Source: Anaerotignum sp. MSJ-24
GTDB lineage: Bacteria > Bacillota > Clostridia > Lachnospirales > Anaerotignaceae
Assembly (NCBI RefSeq): GCF_018918145.1
Contig: NZ_JAHLPX010000005.1
Coordinates: 186,001 to 250,000 of the forward strand
Direction of reading: 5' to 3'
Length of the DNA: 64,000 nt
Part shown: positions 1 through 7,738 of the stretch, in pieces
Layout: each line of letters starts with the position of its first letter
Numbering within the stretch: the stretch's first letter is position 1
Notes under the pieces: generated by a model
The model's database searches: none
What the model was told of the DNA's origin: nothing
What the model saw: the letters and a program-made list of their open reading frames with translations, nothing else
Translations under genes and position numbers: made by a program

Positions 1-1
1 C

Positions 2-191
2 GGTATGGACAAAAACGTTCTGATAAATCACCTCAACACACAAAGATATAACGGACAGAGTCGAGAAAATAGATCCTGAGCTTGCCCGTTCTGTCAGATG
101 TGTTCTGGAGATAAACAAGGCAGAAAGGCATATCAGAGGCGGAATGGCGACAAGAGAAAAATATCTGCATTGCGGACACAAAAGGAAATGA
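2..191 (+). pseudogene. C-terminal fragment of an unrecognised gene, possibly frameshifted
   Basis: The gene begins upstream of the window. From about position 45 to the TGA at 189-191 one frame reads a coherent basic C-terminus (TDRVEKIDPELARSVR, then EINKAERHIRGGMATREKY, ending CGHKRK). Before about position 50 that frame has stops (TGA 21-23, TAA 24-26), while the neighbouring frame (from position 2) reads GMDKNVLINHLNTQRY. The two pieces join naturally if one base were changed near 50-56, so a frameshift or a sequencing error is likely. I do not recognise the family. A terminator follows at once. Confidence 0.4.
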
Positions 192-200
192 AATATGTGC

Positions 201-235
201 AAAATGGATATAAAGTATATTATATCCATTTTCTT
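201..235 (+). terminator. intrinsic terminator after the first gene fragment
   Basis: AAAATGGATATA (201-212) pairs perfectly with TATATCCATTTT (221-232). The T-rich 3' arm runs into TTCTT. It lies 10 bp after the stop codon. Confidence 0.75.
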
Positions 236-236
236 G

Positions 237-265
237 TTGACAAAAATAAATAAAAAGTATATACT
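237..265 (+). promoter_or_regulatory. sigma-A promoter of the TPP-riboswitch operon
   Basis: TTGACA (237-242), a 17-bp spacer, then TATACT (260-265). Transcription should start near 272, about 20 nt before the TPP aptamer. Confidence 0.85.
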
Positions 266-290
266 TGCATTGTTTTTAATTGAATAAAAC

Positions 291-397
291 ACTAGGGGTG
301 CTTGTTTAGCAGGCTGAGAGAAGCAAAATTAGCTTTAACCCTTGGCAACACATATTTGTGTGCCGAACCTGATTTGGATAATGCCAACGTAGGAAAG
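291..397 (+). promoter_or_regulatory. TPP (thiamine pyrophosphate) riboswitch
   Basis: The THI-box signatures are present in order: ACTAGGGGTGC at the 5' end, GCAGGCTGAGAG (the conserved CUGAGA), ACCCTTGGCAACAC, then GAACCTGATTTGGATAATGCC and CGTAGGAAAGTG. In this RNA family TPP is bound between the CUGAGA arm and the pyrophosphate-sensing arm. An intrinsic terminator follows at 416-443, so thiamine pyrophosphate should cause early termination ahead of the M20 hydrolase and ThiY-like genes. Confidence 0.97.
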
Positions 398-415
398 TGA
401 ATGCTGTATATTTTA

Positions 416-443
416 GGTGCTTTCCGGCGAAAGCACCTTTTTT
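416..443 (+). terminator. riboswitch expression-platform terminator
   Basis: GGTGCTTTC (416-424) and GAAAGCACC (429-437) form a 9-bp stem with a CGGC tetraloop, followed by six Ts. It sits between the TPP aptamer and the first gene, as expected for a transcription-terminating riboswitch. Confidence 0.92.
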
Positions 444-467
444 GTTACGAGAGAAGGAGAGATTAAA

Positions 468-1634
468 ATGGATGTTCAGAAGATAAAAGAGCTTGCGGAA
501 GGCTATCTTGACGAACAGGTCGAACTGCTCAAGACATTTGCGGCTATCGACTGTGAATCAAATGATGTGGAAGGCAACAGAAAAACGGTTGATGTTGCTG
601 AAAAGGTTTTAAGAACAATCGACGGAATAAAAATCGAAGAAATGTTCTTTGAAGGAACCGGAACCCATATCATAGCAACTATCAAGCCGGAAAATCACGA
701 CGGAAAAATTGTGCTTAACTCACATCTTGATACCGTATTTCCGAAAGGCTTTGCGGAAAAATATCCTCCGTTTATTGATGATGAAAACTGGCTTCACGGA
801 CTCGGAACAGGCGACTGCAAGGGTGGATTTGCGGTTTCCGCTTTCGCCGTAAAAATTGCATCTGAGCTTGGACTTCTTCCGAATAAGGAAATAGTCATGA
901 TATACAGCTGTGATGAAGAAATCGGTTCAATAACAAGCAGAGAAGTATTTGAAAAAGCCGCAAAAGGTGCGGAATGTGCATATGTTTTTGAAAGCTCGGT
1001 AAGAACGGACAATGGCTTGGGCGTTGTAAACGAAAGACGAGGAGTAATTCTTGGAGCACTTGACATAAAGGGCGTAGAGGCTCATGCCGGCGGTGCATAT
1101 CTTGCCGGACACAGTGCAACAAAGGAGCTTGCTCATAAAATACTTAAGCTTTACAGCTTTAATGATTATGACAGAGAAATTTATTACAATGCGGCACCTG
1201 TTTCCGGCGGACGCCCCAACGGAGTTGTTGCAGGAGATGCAAGAATGGAATTCTGCTGTGCAGGTCTTCCGACGAATGATTCATTTGCCGAAGCAGAGGC
1301 CAATATCCGTTCACTTGCCGAAAGCAATGAAGATCCCGGATGCTCATCGGAGGTTACATACAGAACTCTTTTCCCGGCACTTGAAAAGAGCGATGCAGGA
1401 GATAAGGCCTGCGAAATAGCGTCAGAAGCAGGAAAGCTTTTAGGACTTACGGTTGAGGCTGTTGCAGAGCCTACGGCAACAGATGCAAACTGGTTCTGCT
1501 ATTACGGAGTTCCGGCGATAGATGCACTCGGTCCTGTACAGTTCGGTATGCACACAACGGAAGAAAAGGTTTATATCCCGTCAATCAGCGAAATGACAGA
1601 GCTTTTCACTGTTATGCTCGCAATAATGAAATAA
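468..1634 (+). CDS. M20-family hydrolase, probable formylaminopyrimidine deformylase (YlmB-like)
   Basis: This is an M20 (ArgE/DapE/CPG2-like) metallohydrolase of 388 residues. Dizinc-site motifs are visible: HLDTV (His86, Asp88), GTGDCKGG (Asp116) and CDEEIGS (Glu150/Glu151). The first in-frame start lies inside the terminator hairpin; the ATG at 468 has a GAAGGAGAG ribosome binding site and is preferred. In Bacillus, YlmB is an M20-type enzyme that removes the formyl group from N-formyl-4-amino-5-aminomethyl-2-methylpyrimidine during thiamine salvage. The TPP riboswitch upstream and the ThiY-like binding protein downstream point to the same job, but a plain peptidase or amidase cannot be excluded from sequence. 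It lies 27 bp before the ThiY-like gene, in one operon. Confidence 0.8.
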   Translation: MDVQKIKELAEGYLDEQVELLKTFAAIDCESNDVEGNRKTVDVAEKVLRTIDGIKIEEMFFEGTGTHIIATIKPENHDGKIVLNSHLDTVFPKGFAEKYPPFIDDENWLHGLGTGDCKGGFAVSAFAVKIASELGLLPNKEIVMIYSCDEEIGSITSREVFEKAAKGAECAYVFESSVRTDNGLGVVNERRGVILGALDIKGVEAHAGGAYLAGHSATKELAHKILKLYSFNDYDREIYYNAAPVSGGRPNGVVAGDARMEFCCAGLPTNDSFAEAEANIRSLAESNEDPGCSSEVTYRTLFPALEKSDAGDKACEIASEAGKLLGLTVEAVAEPTATDANWFCYYGVPAIDALGPVQFGMHTTEEKVYIPSISEMTELFTVMLAIMK

Positions 1635-1661
1635 TAAAACAATTACACAGGAGGAAATTTT

Positions 1662-2699
1662 ATGAAGAAAATACTTGCGGTAATACTTTCGGCGGCTATG
1701 ATGCTTTCAATGGCAGCCTGCTCATCAAGCTCAAGCAATACTCAGCAGAGCAATGATGACAGCAGCACAAATACAGCCGAAGCAACAGGTGATCTTGAAA
1801 ACTTTGACATAGTTCTTGACTGGTATCCCAATGCGGTACATTCATTTATTTATGTAGCTATGGAAAAGGGATATTATGAAGAAGAAGGACTTAAAGTAAA
1901 TGTACAATTCCCTTCAAACACAAACGACGCAATCTCTCTTACAGCGGCAGGAAAAGCAGATGCAGGCTTATATTATCAGCCTAACATTATTTCTGTTGCG
2001 GCTAACCAGAACATTCCTATAAAGGTGCTTGGTACAGTTGTTCAGCATCCTCTTAATGTTGTTATGTCACTTAAGGAAAGCAACATAAACGGCGCAAAGG
2101 ATCTTGCCGGAAAGGTAGTAGGTTATCCCGGAACAACAGATAATGAATTCTTCATTAAAGCTATGATGGAGCATAACGGACTTTCATATGATGATGTAAC
2201 AATGCAGGACGTTGGCTTTGACCTTAACACAGCACTTATTACAGGCAATGTTGATGCGGTAATCGGTACATATATCAACCATGAATATCCTACACTTTTA
2301 CAGGAAGGCTATGACGTAACATATTTCAATATTACTGACGAAGGTGTTCCCGATTATGAAGAGCTTGTTCTTATAACAGGTGAAGATCAGGTTAAGAATG
2401 AAAGCGATAAGCTTGAACGTTTCATAAGAGCATCAAAGAAGGGCTTTGAAGATGTTCTTGCCGATCCTCAGGCGGCACTTGATATTCTACTTAAAAACCA
2501 GGACGAAGCAAACTATCCTCTTGATCCTAATGTTGAACAGGCAAGCATGGAAATACTTCTTCCTCTTATGACAAGCGATGAACATGGCTTCCTTGAAATA
2601 AACAAGGACAGCTGGACAGAAGATATTGACTGGCTCAAGGAACAGGGACTTCTCGAAGGAGAAATTACTGCCGACGATTTAATTGCAAACTTAGAATAA
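1662..2699 (+). CDS. thiY: ThiY-like pyrimidine-precursor binding lipoprotein (NMT1/THI5 family)
   Basis: A 345-residue exported lipoprotein. The signal peptide MKKILAVILSAAMMLSMAAC gives a lipobox with the lipidated Cys at residue 20, followed by a Ser/Thr/Asn-rich linker. The mature part has the NMT1/THI5 opening VLDWYPNAVHSFIYVAMEKGYYEEEGL and the conserved YYQPN and GYPGTTDNE segments seen in hydroxymethylpyrimidine or formylaminopyrimidine binding proteins. It shares the TPP-riboswitch transcript with the YlmB-like hydrolase. Oddly, no ThiX permease or ThiZ ATPase gene follows: a terminator closes the operon. The partner subunits must lie elsewhere or be missing. Confidence 0.85.
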   Translation: MKKILAVILSAAMMLSMAACSSSSSNTQQSNDDSSTNTAEATGDLENFDIVLDWYPNAVHSFIYVAMEKGYYEEEGLKVNVQFPSNTNDAISLTAAGKADAGLYYQPNIISVAANQNIPIKVLGTVVQHPLNVVMSLKESNINGAKDLAGKVVGYPGTTDNEFFIKAMMEHNGLSYDDVTMQDVGFDLNTALITGNVDAVIGTYINHEYPTLLQEGYDVTYFNITDEGVPDYEELVLITGEDQVKNESDKLERFIRASKKGFEDVLADPQAALDILLKNQDEANYPLDPNVEQASMEILLPLMTSDEHGFLEINKDSWTEDIDWLKEQGLLEGEITADDLIANLE

Positions 2700-2711
2700 A
2701 ATAAATATTTC

Positions 2712-2744
2712 AATGCCTCTTGCGTTTTGCGGGAGGCATTTTAT
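2712..2744 (+). terminator. intrinsic terminator of the TPP operon
   Basis: AATGCCTC (2712-2719) pairs with GAGGCATT (2733-2740), with a TTGC/GCGG inner stem, followed by TTT. Confidence 0.85.
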
Positions 2745-2767
2745 AATTTACCGTAGAAGGTGATATT

Positions 2768-3844
2768 ATGGATTTGGACAGAGTGAAAAAATTAAGATAT
2801 GAGCTTCACAACATACCTGAGATTTCGGAAAACGAAATAAAAACACAGGAGCTGTTGAAAAAATATATAAAAAACAATTCAAAGCTTAAAATAGTCGAAA
2901 AGGACGGATATTTTTATGCGGTGCATTACGAAGGCGAAAATCTGAAAAACATAGCTTTCAGAGCCGATATGGACGCACTGCCATGTGAAAACGGAGCATA
3001 CCATGGCTGCGGACATGACGGACATTCGGCTGTTTTGGCTGAATTTGCGGTTGATACGGACGGAAAAAGCTTTGGTAAAAACCTGTTTTTCCTTTTTCAG
3101 CCGGCAGAAGAAATCGGCAAAGGTGCGGAAAAATGCTGTGAAATGCTTAAGAAAGAGAGTATAGCCGAAATATATGGCTGGCACAATATTCCCGGACATA
3201 AGGAAGGCAATATACTTATACATAAGGGCTCGTTTGCCTGTGCATCTAAAGGCTTAAGACTTATTTTTGAAGGAAAGCAGTGCCATGCGGCATATCCGGA
3301 AACGGGAATAAATCCATCGTTTGTTATAGCCGATATTGTAAATAAGCTTAAGGATTTTATTAATGCGGAATATAAAGCACCTGTGCTTGCAACCATTGTC
3401 GAAATAAAGGTAGGAAACCGTAATTTCGGTATTTCTGCCGGAACAGGTGAAATATCCATGACCATAAGGGCACAGTATACCGAGGATTTGCAGAAATTAC
3501 AGACATTGCTTTTGGATTATTCAAAAAGTTTGTCAGATAACAGCAGAATATCAATGACATATGAGGTTTATGATGAATTTCCGGCAACTGTGAACAGCAA
3601 TAAGCTGTATTATGGCTTTAAAGATATGCTGACCGAAAACAATATTGCCTATGAAGATCTTGCCGAACCTTTGCGGTGGTCGGAGGATTTCGGACATTAT
3701 TCAAAATATGCCGATACGCTGTTTTTCGGAATAGGCGACGGCGAGGATTATGCGGCTCTGCATACTTCAGGATTTGAATTTAATGATAAAATAATTGAAA
3801 ATGCGATAAATGCGTTTAATATGATAGCAAAAGCTCACTTATAA
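2768..3844 (+). CDS. M20D amidohydrolase (HipO / N-acyl-amino-acid hydrolase type)
   Basis: A cytosolic 358-residue metal-dependent amidohydrolase. M20D motifs are in order: FRADMDALP (residues 64-72), HGCGHDGH with Cys81 and His83 as metal ligands, FQPAEE (Glu114/115) and YGWHN with His139. A dimerisation lid follows (about 165-270), and the C-terminal catalytic part ends in YAALHTSGFEF. Family members cleave N-acetyl, benzoyl or indole-acetyl amides of amino acids; the substrate here cannot be told. The ATG at 2768 follows GAAGGTGATATT. A terminator separates it from the TPP operon, so it may have its own weak promoter or depend on read-through. Confidence 0.85.
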   Translation: MDLDRVKKLRYELHNIPEISENEIKTQELLKKYIKNNSKLKIVEKDGYFYAVHYEGENLKNIAFRADMDALPCENGAYHGCGHDGHSAVLAEFAVDTDGKSFGKNLFFLFQPAEEIGKGAEKCCEMLKKESIAEIYGWHNIPGHKEGNILIHKGSFACASKGLRLIFEGKQCHAAYPETGINPSFVIADIVNKLKDFINAEYKAPVLATIVEIKVGNRNFGISAGTGEISMTIRAQYTEDLQKLQTLLLDYSKSLSDNSRISMTYEVYDEFPATVNSNKLYYGFKDMLTENNIAYEDLAEPLRWSEDFGHYSKYADTLFFGIGDGEDYAALHTSGFEFNDKIIENAINAFNMIAKAHL

Positions 3845-3861
3845 CTAAGTGGGCTTTTTTC
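3830..3861 (+). terminator. intrinsic terminator overlapping the end of the M20D gene
   Basis: AAAGCTCACTTA (3830-3841) pairs with TAAGTGGGCTTT (3846-3857) around a TAAC loop that is also the stop codon region, followed by Ts. Confidence 0.88.
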
Positions 3862-3894
3862 TTACAAAATTATTAATTTAACTATTGATAGATT

Positions 3895-3931
3895 TTTAGT
3901 ACTTGACATTACAAGGTACTAAACGTAATAT
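3895..3931 (+). promoter_or_regulatory. promoter with PadR-type operator
   Basis: TTGACA (3903-3908), 17 bp, TAATAT (3926-3931). A near-perfect dyad covers the -35 box: TTTAGTACTTG (3895-3905) mirrored by CAAGGTACTAAA (3912-3923). A dyad over the promoter of a padR gene fits autorepression by that protein. The operator assignment is inference from position and symmetry. Confidence 0.75.
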
Positions 3932-3957
3932 AGTAATCAAGGAGGCGATAGTCATAC

Positions 3958-4278
3958 ATGAACGTGCAGTTTAAAAAGGGTGTGCTTGAGCTTATTGTTC
4001 TTGTGGCCGTTAATAAAAAGGATATGTATGGGTATGAGCTTGTTGCGGAGGTTTCCAAGGTAGTCGATGTAAATGAAGGAACGATATATCCGTTGTTAAA
4101 GAGATTGACCAACGAGCATTATTTTGAAACATATCTGAGAGAATCAACCGAAGGACCTCCCAGAAAGTATTATCATCTTACAGATGCCGGAAAAATATAT
4201 AAACAACAGCTGGAAAATGAATGGGACGGTCTGCAAAGAAGTGTAAACAGCTTTTTAAAGGAGCATGAATATGAATAA
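3958..4278 (+). CDS. PadR-family transcriptional regulator
   Basis: A 106-residue winged-helix repressor of the short PadR type. It opens with FKKGVLELIVLVAVNKKDMYGYELVAEVS, followed by the recognition segment VNEGTIYPLLKRLTNEHYFET and the wing with PPRKYYHLTDAGK, all typical of PadR. It is cotranscribed with the DUF1700 protein, whose start lies inside its last codons, and with an exported protein. This PadR-DUF1700 pairing is widespread in Firmicutes, where such regulators often respond to membrane-active compounds. The dyad over its promoter suggests self-repression. Confidence 0.93.
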   Translation: MNVQFKKGVLELIVLVAVNKKDMYGYELVAEVSKVVDVNEGTIYPLLKRLTNEHYFETYLRESTEGPPRKYYHLTDAGKIYKQQLENEWDGLQRSVNSFLKEHEYE

Positions 4279-5041
4279 AAGTGAATTTTTAAGTGAACTG
4301 GAAAAAAGAATACGGGTATTGGATAAGAGCGAAATAAAGGATATACTTGCCGAATATTCACAGCATATAGATATGGAAATGTCCAACGGACAGACTGAGG
4401 ACGAGGCAATAAAAAGCTTTGGCTCTATAGATGAGCTTACATCTGAAATATTGGTTGCTTACCATGTCAACCCGGAATATGAATATGATGCGGAAATATC
4501 AGAAATAATTGATTCGGACAATATTGAAAACAAAAGTAAGGGAAAGAAAGCCTTTTCCGAGGCTAAGGAAGGCATTAAGGAATGGCAAAAGAAGCTGCAT
4601 GATAAAAGGCTTGCGAAAAAAGCGATAAAAGCAGAGCAGAAGGCTTTGAAAAAGGAAAAATCAAAAGATGAATTTGGCGAATTTATCGAAAAAGGCAAAA
4701 ACAACGGAAAGGCTGTCGGCAGATCGGTCGGTAACGGTGTAAAAACGCTTACATCAAAAATATGGACATTATGCAAATGGATATTTGTTATTCTCTGTAT
4801 AATTCCCGATGCGGCACTGGCTGTAATTTCTATATTCGGTATAGGCATACTTGTCGTTCTTATGTTTCAGGGCTACCCTGTTATCGGAGTGCTTATAGCA
4901 TTAATAGGTATGGCGATTGCATCTGTGGCATTTGGTGGCTTACTTATATCCATTGTGGTAAAGAAAAAGGTTGTAACGGTTGAGTCTGTTGAATATGATG
5001 ATATACCGAATGATACAGATGATTTCACTGGGGAGGAATAA
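4271..5041 (+). CDS. DUF1700 (HAAS-domain) membrane protein
   Basis: About 256 residues. The N-terminal part (about 1-75) is a DUF1700/HAAS domain: FLSELEKRIRVLDKSEIKDILAEYSQHI, then EDEAIKSFGSIDELTSEI. A charged, probably coiled-coil linker rich in Lys and Glu follows (about 80-150), then two or three membrane helices (about 165-235) and a short acidic tail. The ATG at 4265 sits only 1 nt from the GGAG sequence, so the ATG at 4271 (spacing 7) is the better start. It overlaps padR by 8 bp, a sign of translational coupling. DUF1700 proteins are thought to act with their PadR partner at the membrane, but the mechanism is not established. Confidence 0.85.
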   Translation: MNKSEFLSELEKRIRVLDKSEIKDILAEYSQHIDMEMSNGQTEDEAIKSFGSIDELTSEILVAYHVNPEYEYDAEISEIIDSDNIENKSKGKKAFSEAKEGIKEWQKKLHDKRLAKKAIKAEQKALKKEKSKDEFGEFIEKGKNNGKAVGRSVGNGVKTLTSKIWTLCKWIFVILCIIPDAALAVISIFGIGILVVLMFQGYPVIGVLIALIGMAIASVAFGGLLISIVVKKKVVTVESVEYDDIPNDTDDFTGEE

Positions 5042-5043
5042 AG

Positions 5044-5607
5044 ATGAACAGAAAAAAGCTTGGCATAGCCTTCGGAATAGGAATTCTTTTATGTGGCTTA
5101 GGCTGTGGAATAGCCTTTGCACAGTATTCGGATTTTGAGTATGCGGGAGAACGAAAAATAGGTGAAGAAACGCTTAAAACCGAAACTGTTGAAAGAGATA
5201 TAGATGCAGACAGCAAGATATTTATAGGACATCCGGATTACGGCTGTGACATAACTCTGGTGGCTGATGAGAGTGTACCGATCGATAAAATAGATTTTGA
5301 TGTTACATATAATACAAACGAGATAGATTTGCGTATATCAAAATATAATGATGTATATACAACCTATACAGACGATTATTATGATGATGACGGAAATTTA
5401 ATAGATGGCAATGAGGTTGAAAAAAAGGAAATTAAATTTGTGTTTGGCACTCATAAAGACGATAGGGATATAGACACAATGTTTAAGATTAAGGACGAGC
5501 TGTTAAAGGATATTAAAAATAAGAAAATAGGAAATTACTATGTTCCCGGATTTGAGTCTATTGTAATAAGAATAAATCCGTCAAATTATGATAGAGTAGA
5601 AATATAA
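5044..5607 (+). CDS. exported or membrane-anchored protein of unknown function
   Basis: A 187-residue protein with an N-terminal hydrophobic segment (LGIAFGIGILLCGLGCGIAFA, about residues 6-26) that acts as a signal anchor or signal peptide. The rest is acidic and beta-rich, with many Asp and Tyr, for example TYTDDYYDDDGNLIDGN. Third genes of PadR-DUF1700 operons are often DUF4097-type adhesin-like proteins; a link is possible here but no clear repeat is visible. It starts 2 bp after the DUF1700 stop and is certainly in the same operon. Confidence 0.7.
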   Translation: MNRKKLGIAFGIGILLCGLGCGIAFAQYSDFEYAGERKIGEETLKTETVERDIDADSKIFIGHPDYGCDITLVADESVPIDKIDFDVTYNTNEIDLRISKYNDVYTTYTDDYYDDDGNLIDGNEVEKKEIKFVFGTHKDDRDIDTMFKIKDELLKDIKNKKIGNYYVPGFESIVIRINPSNYDRVEI

Positions 5608-5611
5608 TAAA

Positions 5612-5641
5612 CAGGGAGAGCCCGCTTTTATCGGCTCTCCC
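5612..5641. terminator. bidirectional terminator between the padR operon and asnB
   Basis: GGGAGAGCC pairs with GGCTCTCCC. The hairpin lies between two convergent genes and serves both; the T-tracts are modest on either side. Confidence 0.75.
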
Positions 5642-5651
5642 TAAGTTTTTG

Positions 5652-7232
5652 TTATTTTCCGCTTTCACCGTAGTTTGAAAGAACTCTTGCCGAAGGATCC
5701 TTAACGTCACAGCCTTCCCAACTGCTGTTCGGCATCCAGAAGTCCTTGACCATTTCTGCCTGTCCGGGATAATATTTTTCAAAAAGATCTCTGTAAAGAA
5801 GAGATTCCTTTGTGAAGGGTGTTGCAAAATCATATTTTTTACAGCCTGCTTCAAATTCTTCATCTGTATATACTGTTTCGGCATATTCTTTAAGGTCGTC
5901 AACCATTGAATGACCGACAGCATCGGAAAATGCAGCCTTTTCTCTGTAAAGAATGCTATGAGGAAGAATATCGCCTTCAAAAGCATGACGAAGAAGATAT
6001 TTGCCTTTGTTGTATTTGTTCATTTTCATTTCGGGATCAACTGTCATGACATATCTTGCAAAGTCGAGATCGCCGAAGGGAACTCTTGCTTCGATTGAGT
6101 TTGCCGATATACAGCGGTCTGCACGAAGAACGTCGTACATATAAAGCTCGTCAACTCTTTTCTTTGCCTCGGCCTGGAATTCTTCGGCATTGGGAGCAAA
6201 GTCTGTATATTTATATCCAAAAAGCTCGTCAGAAATTTCACCTGTCATAAGTACACGGATGTCTGTATTTTCATGTATATATTTGCATACGAGATACATA
6301 CCCATGCTTGCTCTTATTGTTGTTATGTCGTATGTTCCGAGTATTGAAATTACTTCTTCAAGTGAGTTGATAACGTCATCTCTTGAAATAATTACCTCTG
6401 TATGGTCGCTTCCGATGTAGTCGGCAACCTCTTTTGCATATTTAAGGTCGATTGCGTCAACGTCCATTCCGATAGCAAATGTTCTGATAGGCTTTTTCAG
6501 AAGCTTTGCCGATACGGCACATACAAGTGAGCTGTCAAGACCGCCGCTGAGAAGAAATCCGAGAGGTGCATCTGCATCAAGACGTTTTTCGATACCGAAT
6601 ACAAGCTTGTCGTGAATGTTTTTGCATACTGTTTCAAGGTCGTCCTTGCAGTAGGTATCTACTGTTGTAAGGTCACAGTAGCGTACAAACTCGCCGTCCT
6701 CGTAGTAATATCCGGGAGGAAAAGGAAATACCTTTTCCACAAGACCTACAAGGTTCTTTGCTTCGCTTGCGAATGTAATTGAACCGTCAGCTTTAAGATA
6801 GCCGTAGAAAAGAGGCCTTATTCCGATTGGATCTCTTGCGGCAATATAGCTGTCCTTTTTGCCGTCATATATAACCATTGCAAATTCCGCATCAAGCTTT
6901 TTGAACATTTCTGTGCCGTATTCTTCATATAAGGGAAGAATAATTTCGCAGTCAGAGTTGCTTTTGAAAGTATATTTTTTGCTTAATTCTTCTTTTATGG
7001 GACGGAAGCAGTAAAGCTCTCCGTTGCAGATAGCTGCGTTTCCGTCAAGCTCAAAGGGCTGCATGCCTCTTTCTGTAAGTCCCATTATCGCAAGTCTGTG
7101 AAAACAGAGATAACCTGATTTTGTTTCGATAACTCTCGACATATCCGGTCCTCTTGAAATAGTCCTGTCAAAAAACTCCTGAAAATCCTTCTGTGATAAA
7201 GCTTTTGTTGTTAAACCCATTATTGAACACAT
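5652..7232 (-). CDS. asnB: asparagine synthase B, glutamine-hydrolysing
   Basis: This 526-residue cytosolic enzyme makes asparagine from aspartate, ATP and glutamine. Cys2 (MCSIMGL) is the N-terminal nucleophile of the class II glutaminase domain (about 1-190), which also shows RGPDMSRV and NGELYCF. The synthetase domain has the ATP-pyrophosphatase loop SGGLDSS and the ARDPIGIRPLFYG segment. Length fits bacterial AsnB. The start has GGAGGTG 8 nt upstream. It is a single-gene operon read through a long leader with a T-box, whose specifier codon is AAC (Asn), so expression should rise when charged tRNA-Asn falls. Confidence 0.96.
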   Translation of the reverse strand: MCSIMGLTTKALSQKDFQEFFDRTISRGPDMSRVIETKSGYLCFHRLAIMGLTERGMQPFELDGNAAICNGELYCFRPIKEELSKKYTFKSNSDCEIILPLYEEYGTEMFKKLDAEFAMVIYDGKKDSYIAARDPIGIRPLFYGYLKADGSITFASEAKNLVGLVEKVFPFPPGYYYEDGEFVRYCDLTTVDTYCKDDLETVCKNIHDKLVFGIEKRLDADAPLGFLLSGGLDSSLVCAVSAKLLKKPIRTFAIGMDVDAIDLKYAKEVADYIGSDHTEVIISRDDVINSLEEVISILGTYDITTIRASMGMYLVCKYIHENTDIRVLMTGEISDELFGYKYTDFAPNAEEFQAEAKKRVDELYMYDVLRADRCISANSIEARVPFGDLDFARYVMTVDPEMKMNKYNKGKYLLRHAFEGDILPHSILYREKAAFSDAVGHSMVDDLKEYAETVYTDEEFEAGCKKYDFATPFTKESLLYRDLFEKYYPGQAEMVKDFWMPNSSWEGCDVKDPSARVLSNYGESGK

Positions 7233-7239
7233 AAAAAAA

Positions 7240-7527
7240 CACCTCCGAATTATTAAGCAGCTTCATATCCTATCGTTTAGGACGAATAGCTGCAAATCCG
7301 CGGTGCCACCTAAATTACTGTACTGACAGTCTCTTTCAAACTCAAACAAGTTCACGCAGTTTAACGCACTGTTTACGTCTCACCTACTGACCGAAGTGTT
7401 CGGATCGATGCTCCGGAGTGTTATTCATTCCGCCTCTTGTACAGGTTTTCCACTATCACCTGCTCACTGTAACAGAACCTCGCAATTACTTCTCTCCATC
7501 ATAGCCGATAATGTATTTCGTTTCGTT
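7240..7527 (-). promoter_or_regulatory. T-box riboswitch (tRNA-Asn) in the asnB leader
   Basis: On the minus strand the leader carries the T-box core GGTGGCACCGCGG (7298-7310), which pairs with the uncharged tRNA 3' end, and CGTCCT just after it for the antiterminator. The region after the Stem I apical loop reads GGAATGAATAACACTCC, placing AAC (complement of 7420-7422) as the specifier codon for tRNA-Asn. The alternative hairpin GCAGCTATTCGTCCTA with TAGGATATGAAGCTGC follows. Its downstream tract is TTAATAATT rather than a clean U-run. Boundaries are approximate. Confidence 0.93.
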
Positions 7528-7533
7528 GAAATG

Positions 7534-7562
7534 ATATTACACCATGAAAAAAGATATGTCAA
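7534..7562 (-). promoter_or_regulatory. sigma-A promoter of asnB
   Basis: Minus strand: TTGACA (7562-7557), 17-bp spacer, TAATAT (7539-7534). Transcription then enters the T-box leader. Confidence 0.85.
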
Positions 7563-7687
7563 CAACTATTTTTCAAAGTATTAATATTTATCATAATTTG
7601 TGATAGTAAAAATTTACTAAAACATAAATGCAAAATCGAGTATATATTTTAATGTTTTGTAAGTCGAATTTTGATAAAATTTAAAGT

Positions 7688-7726
7688 GTACACCATATTG
7701 ACATATTTTTGGGTGTACTGTATAAT
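7688..7726 (+). promoter_or_regulatory. consensus glnA promoter with flanking inverted repeat
   Basis: TTGACA (7698-7703), 17-bp spacer, TATAAT (7721-7726): a perfect match to consensus. GTACACC (7688-7694) and GGTGTAC (7712-7718) form an inverted repeat that brackets the -35 box and lies partly in the spacer. This is a candidate repressor site; the regulator is not known. Confidence 0.85.
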
Positions 7727-7738
7727 TAAATCATATTA

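Noticed and set aside
417-467. Longer N-terminus for the YlmB-like hydrolase from 417
   Set aside because: The extra codons lie inside the riboswitch terminator hairpin and have no ribosome binding site; ATG 468 has a good one.
7396-7584. A small plus-strand protein in the asnB leader
   Set aside because: It is antisense to the T-box RNA and its promoter, which fully explain the sequence.
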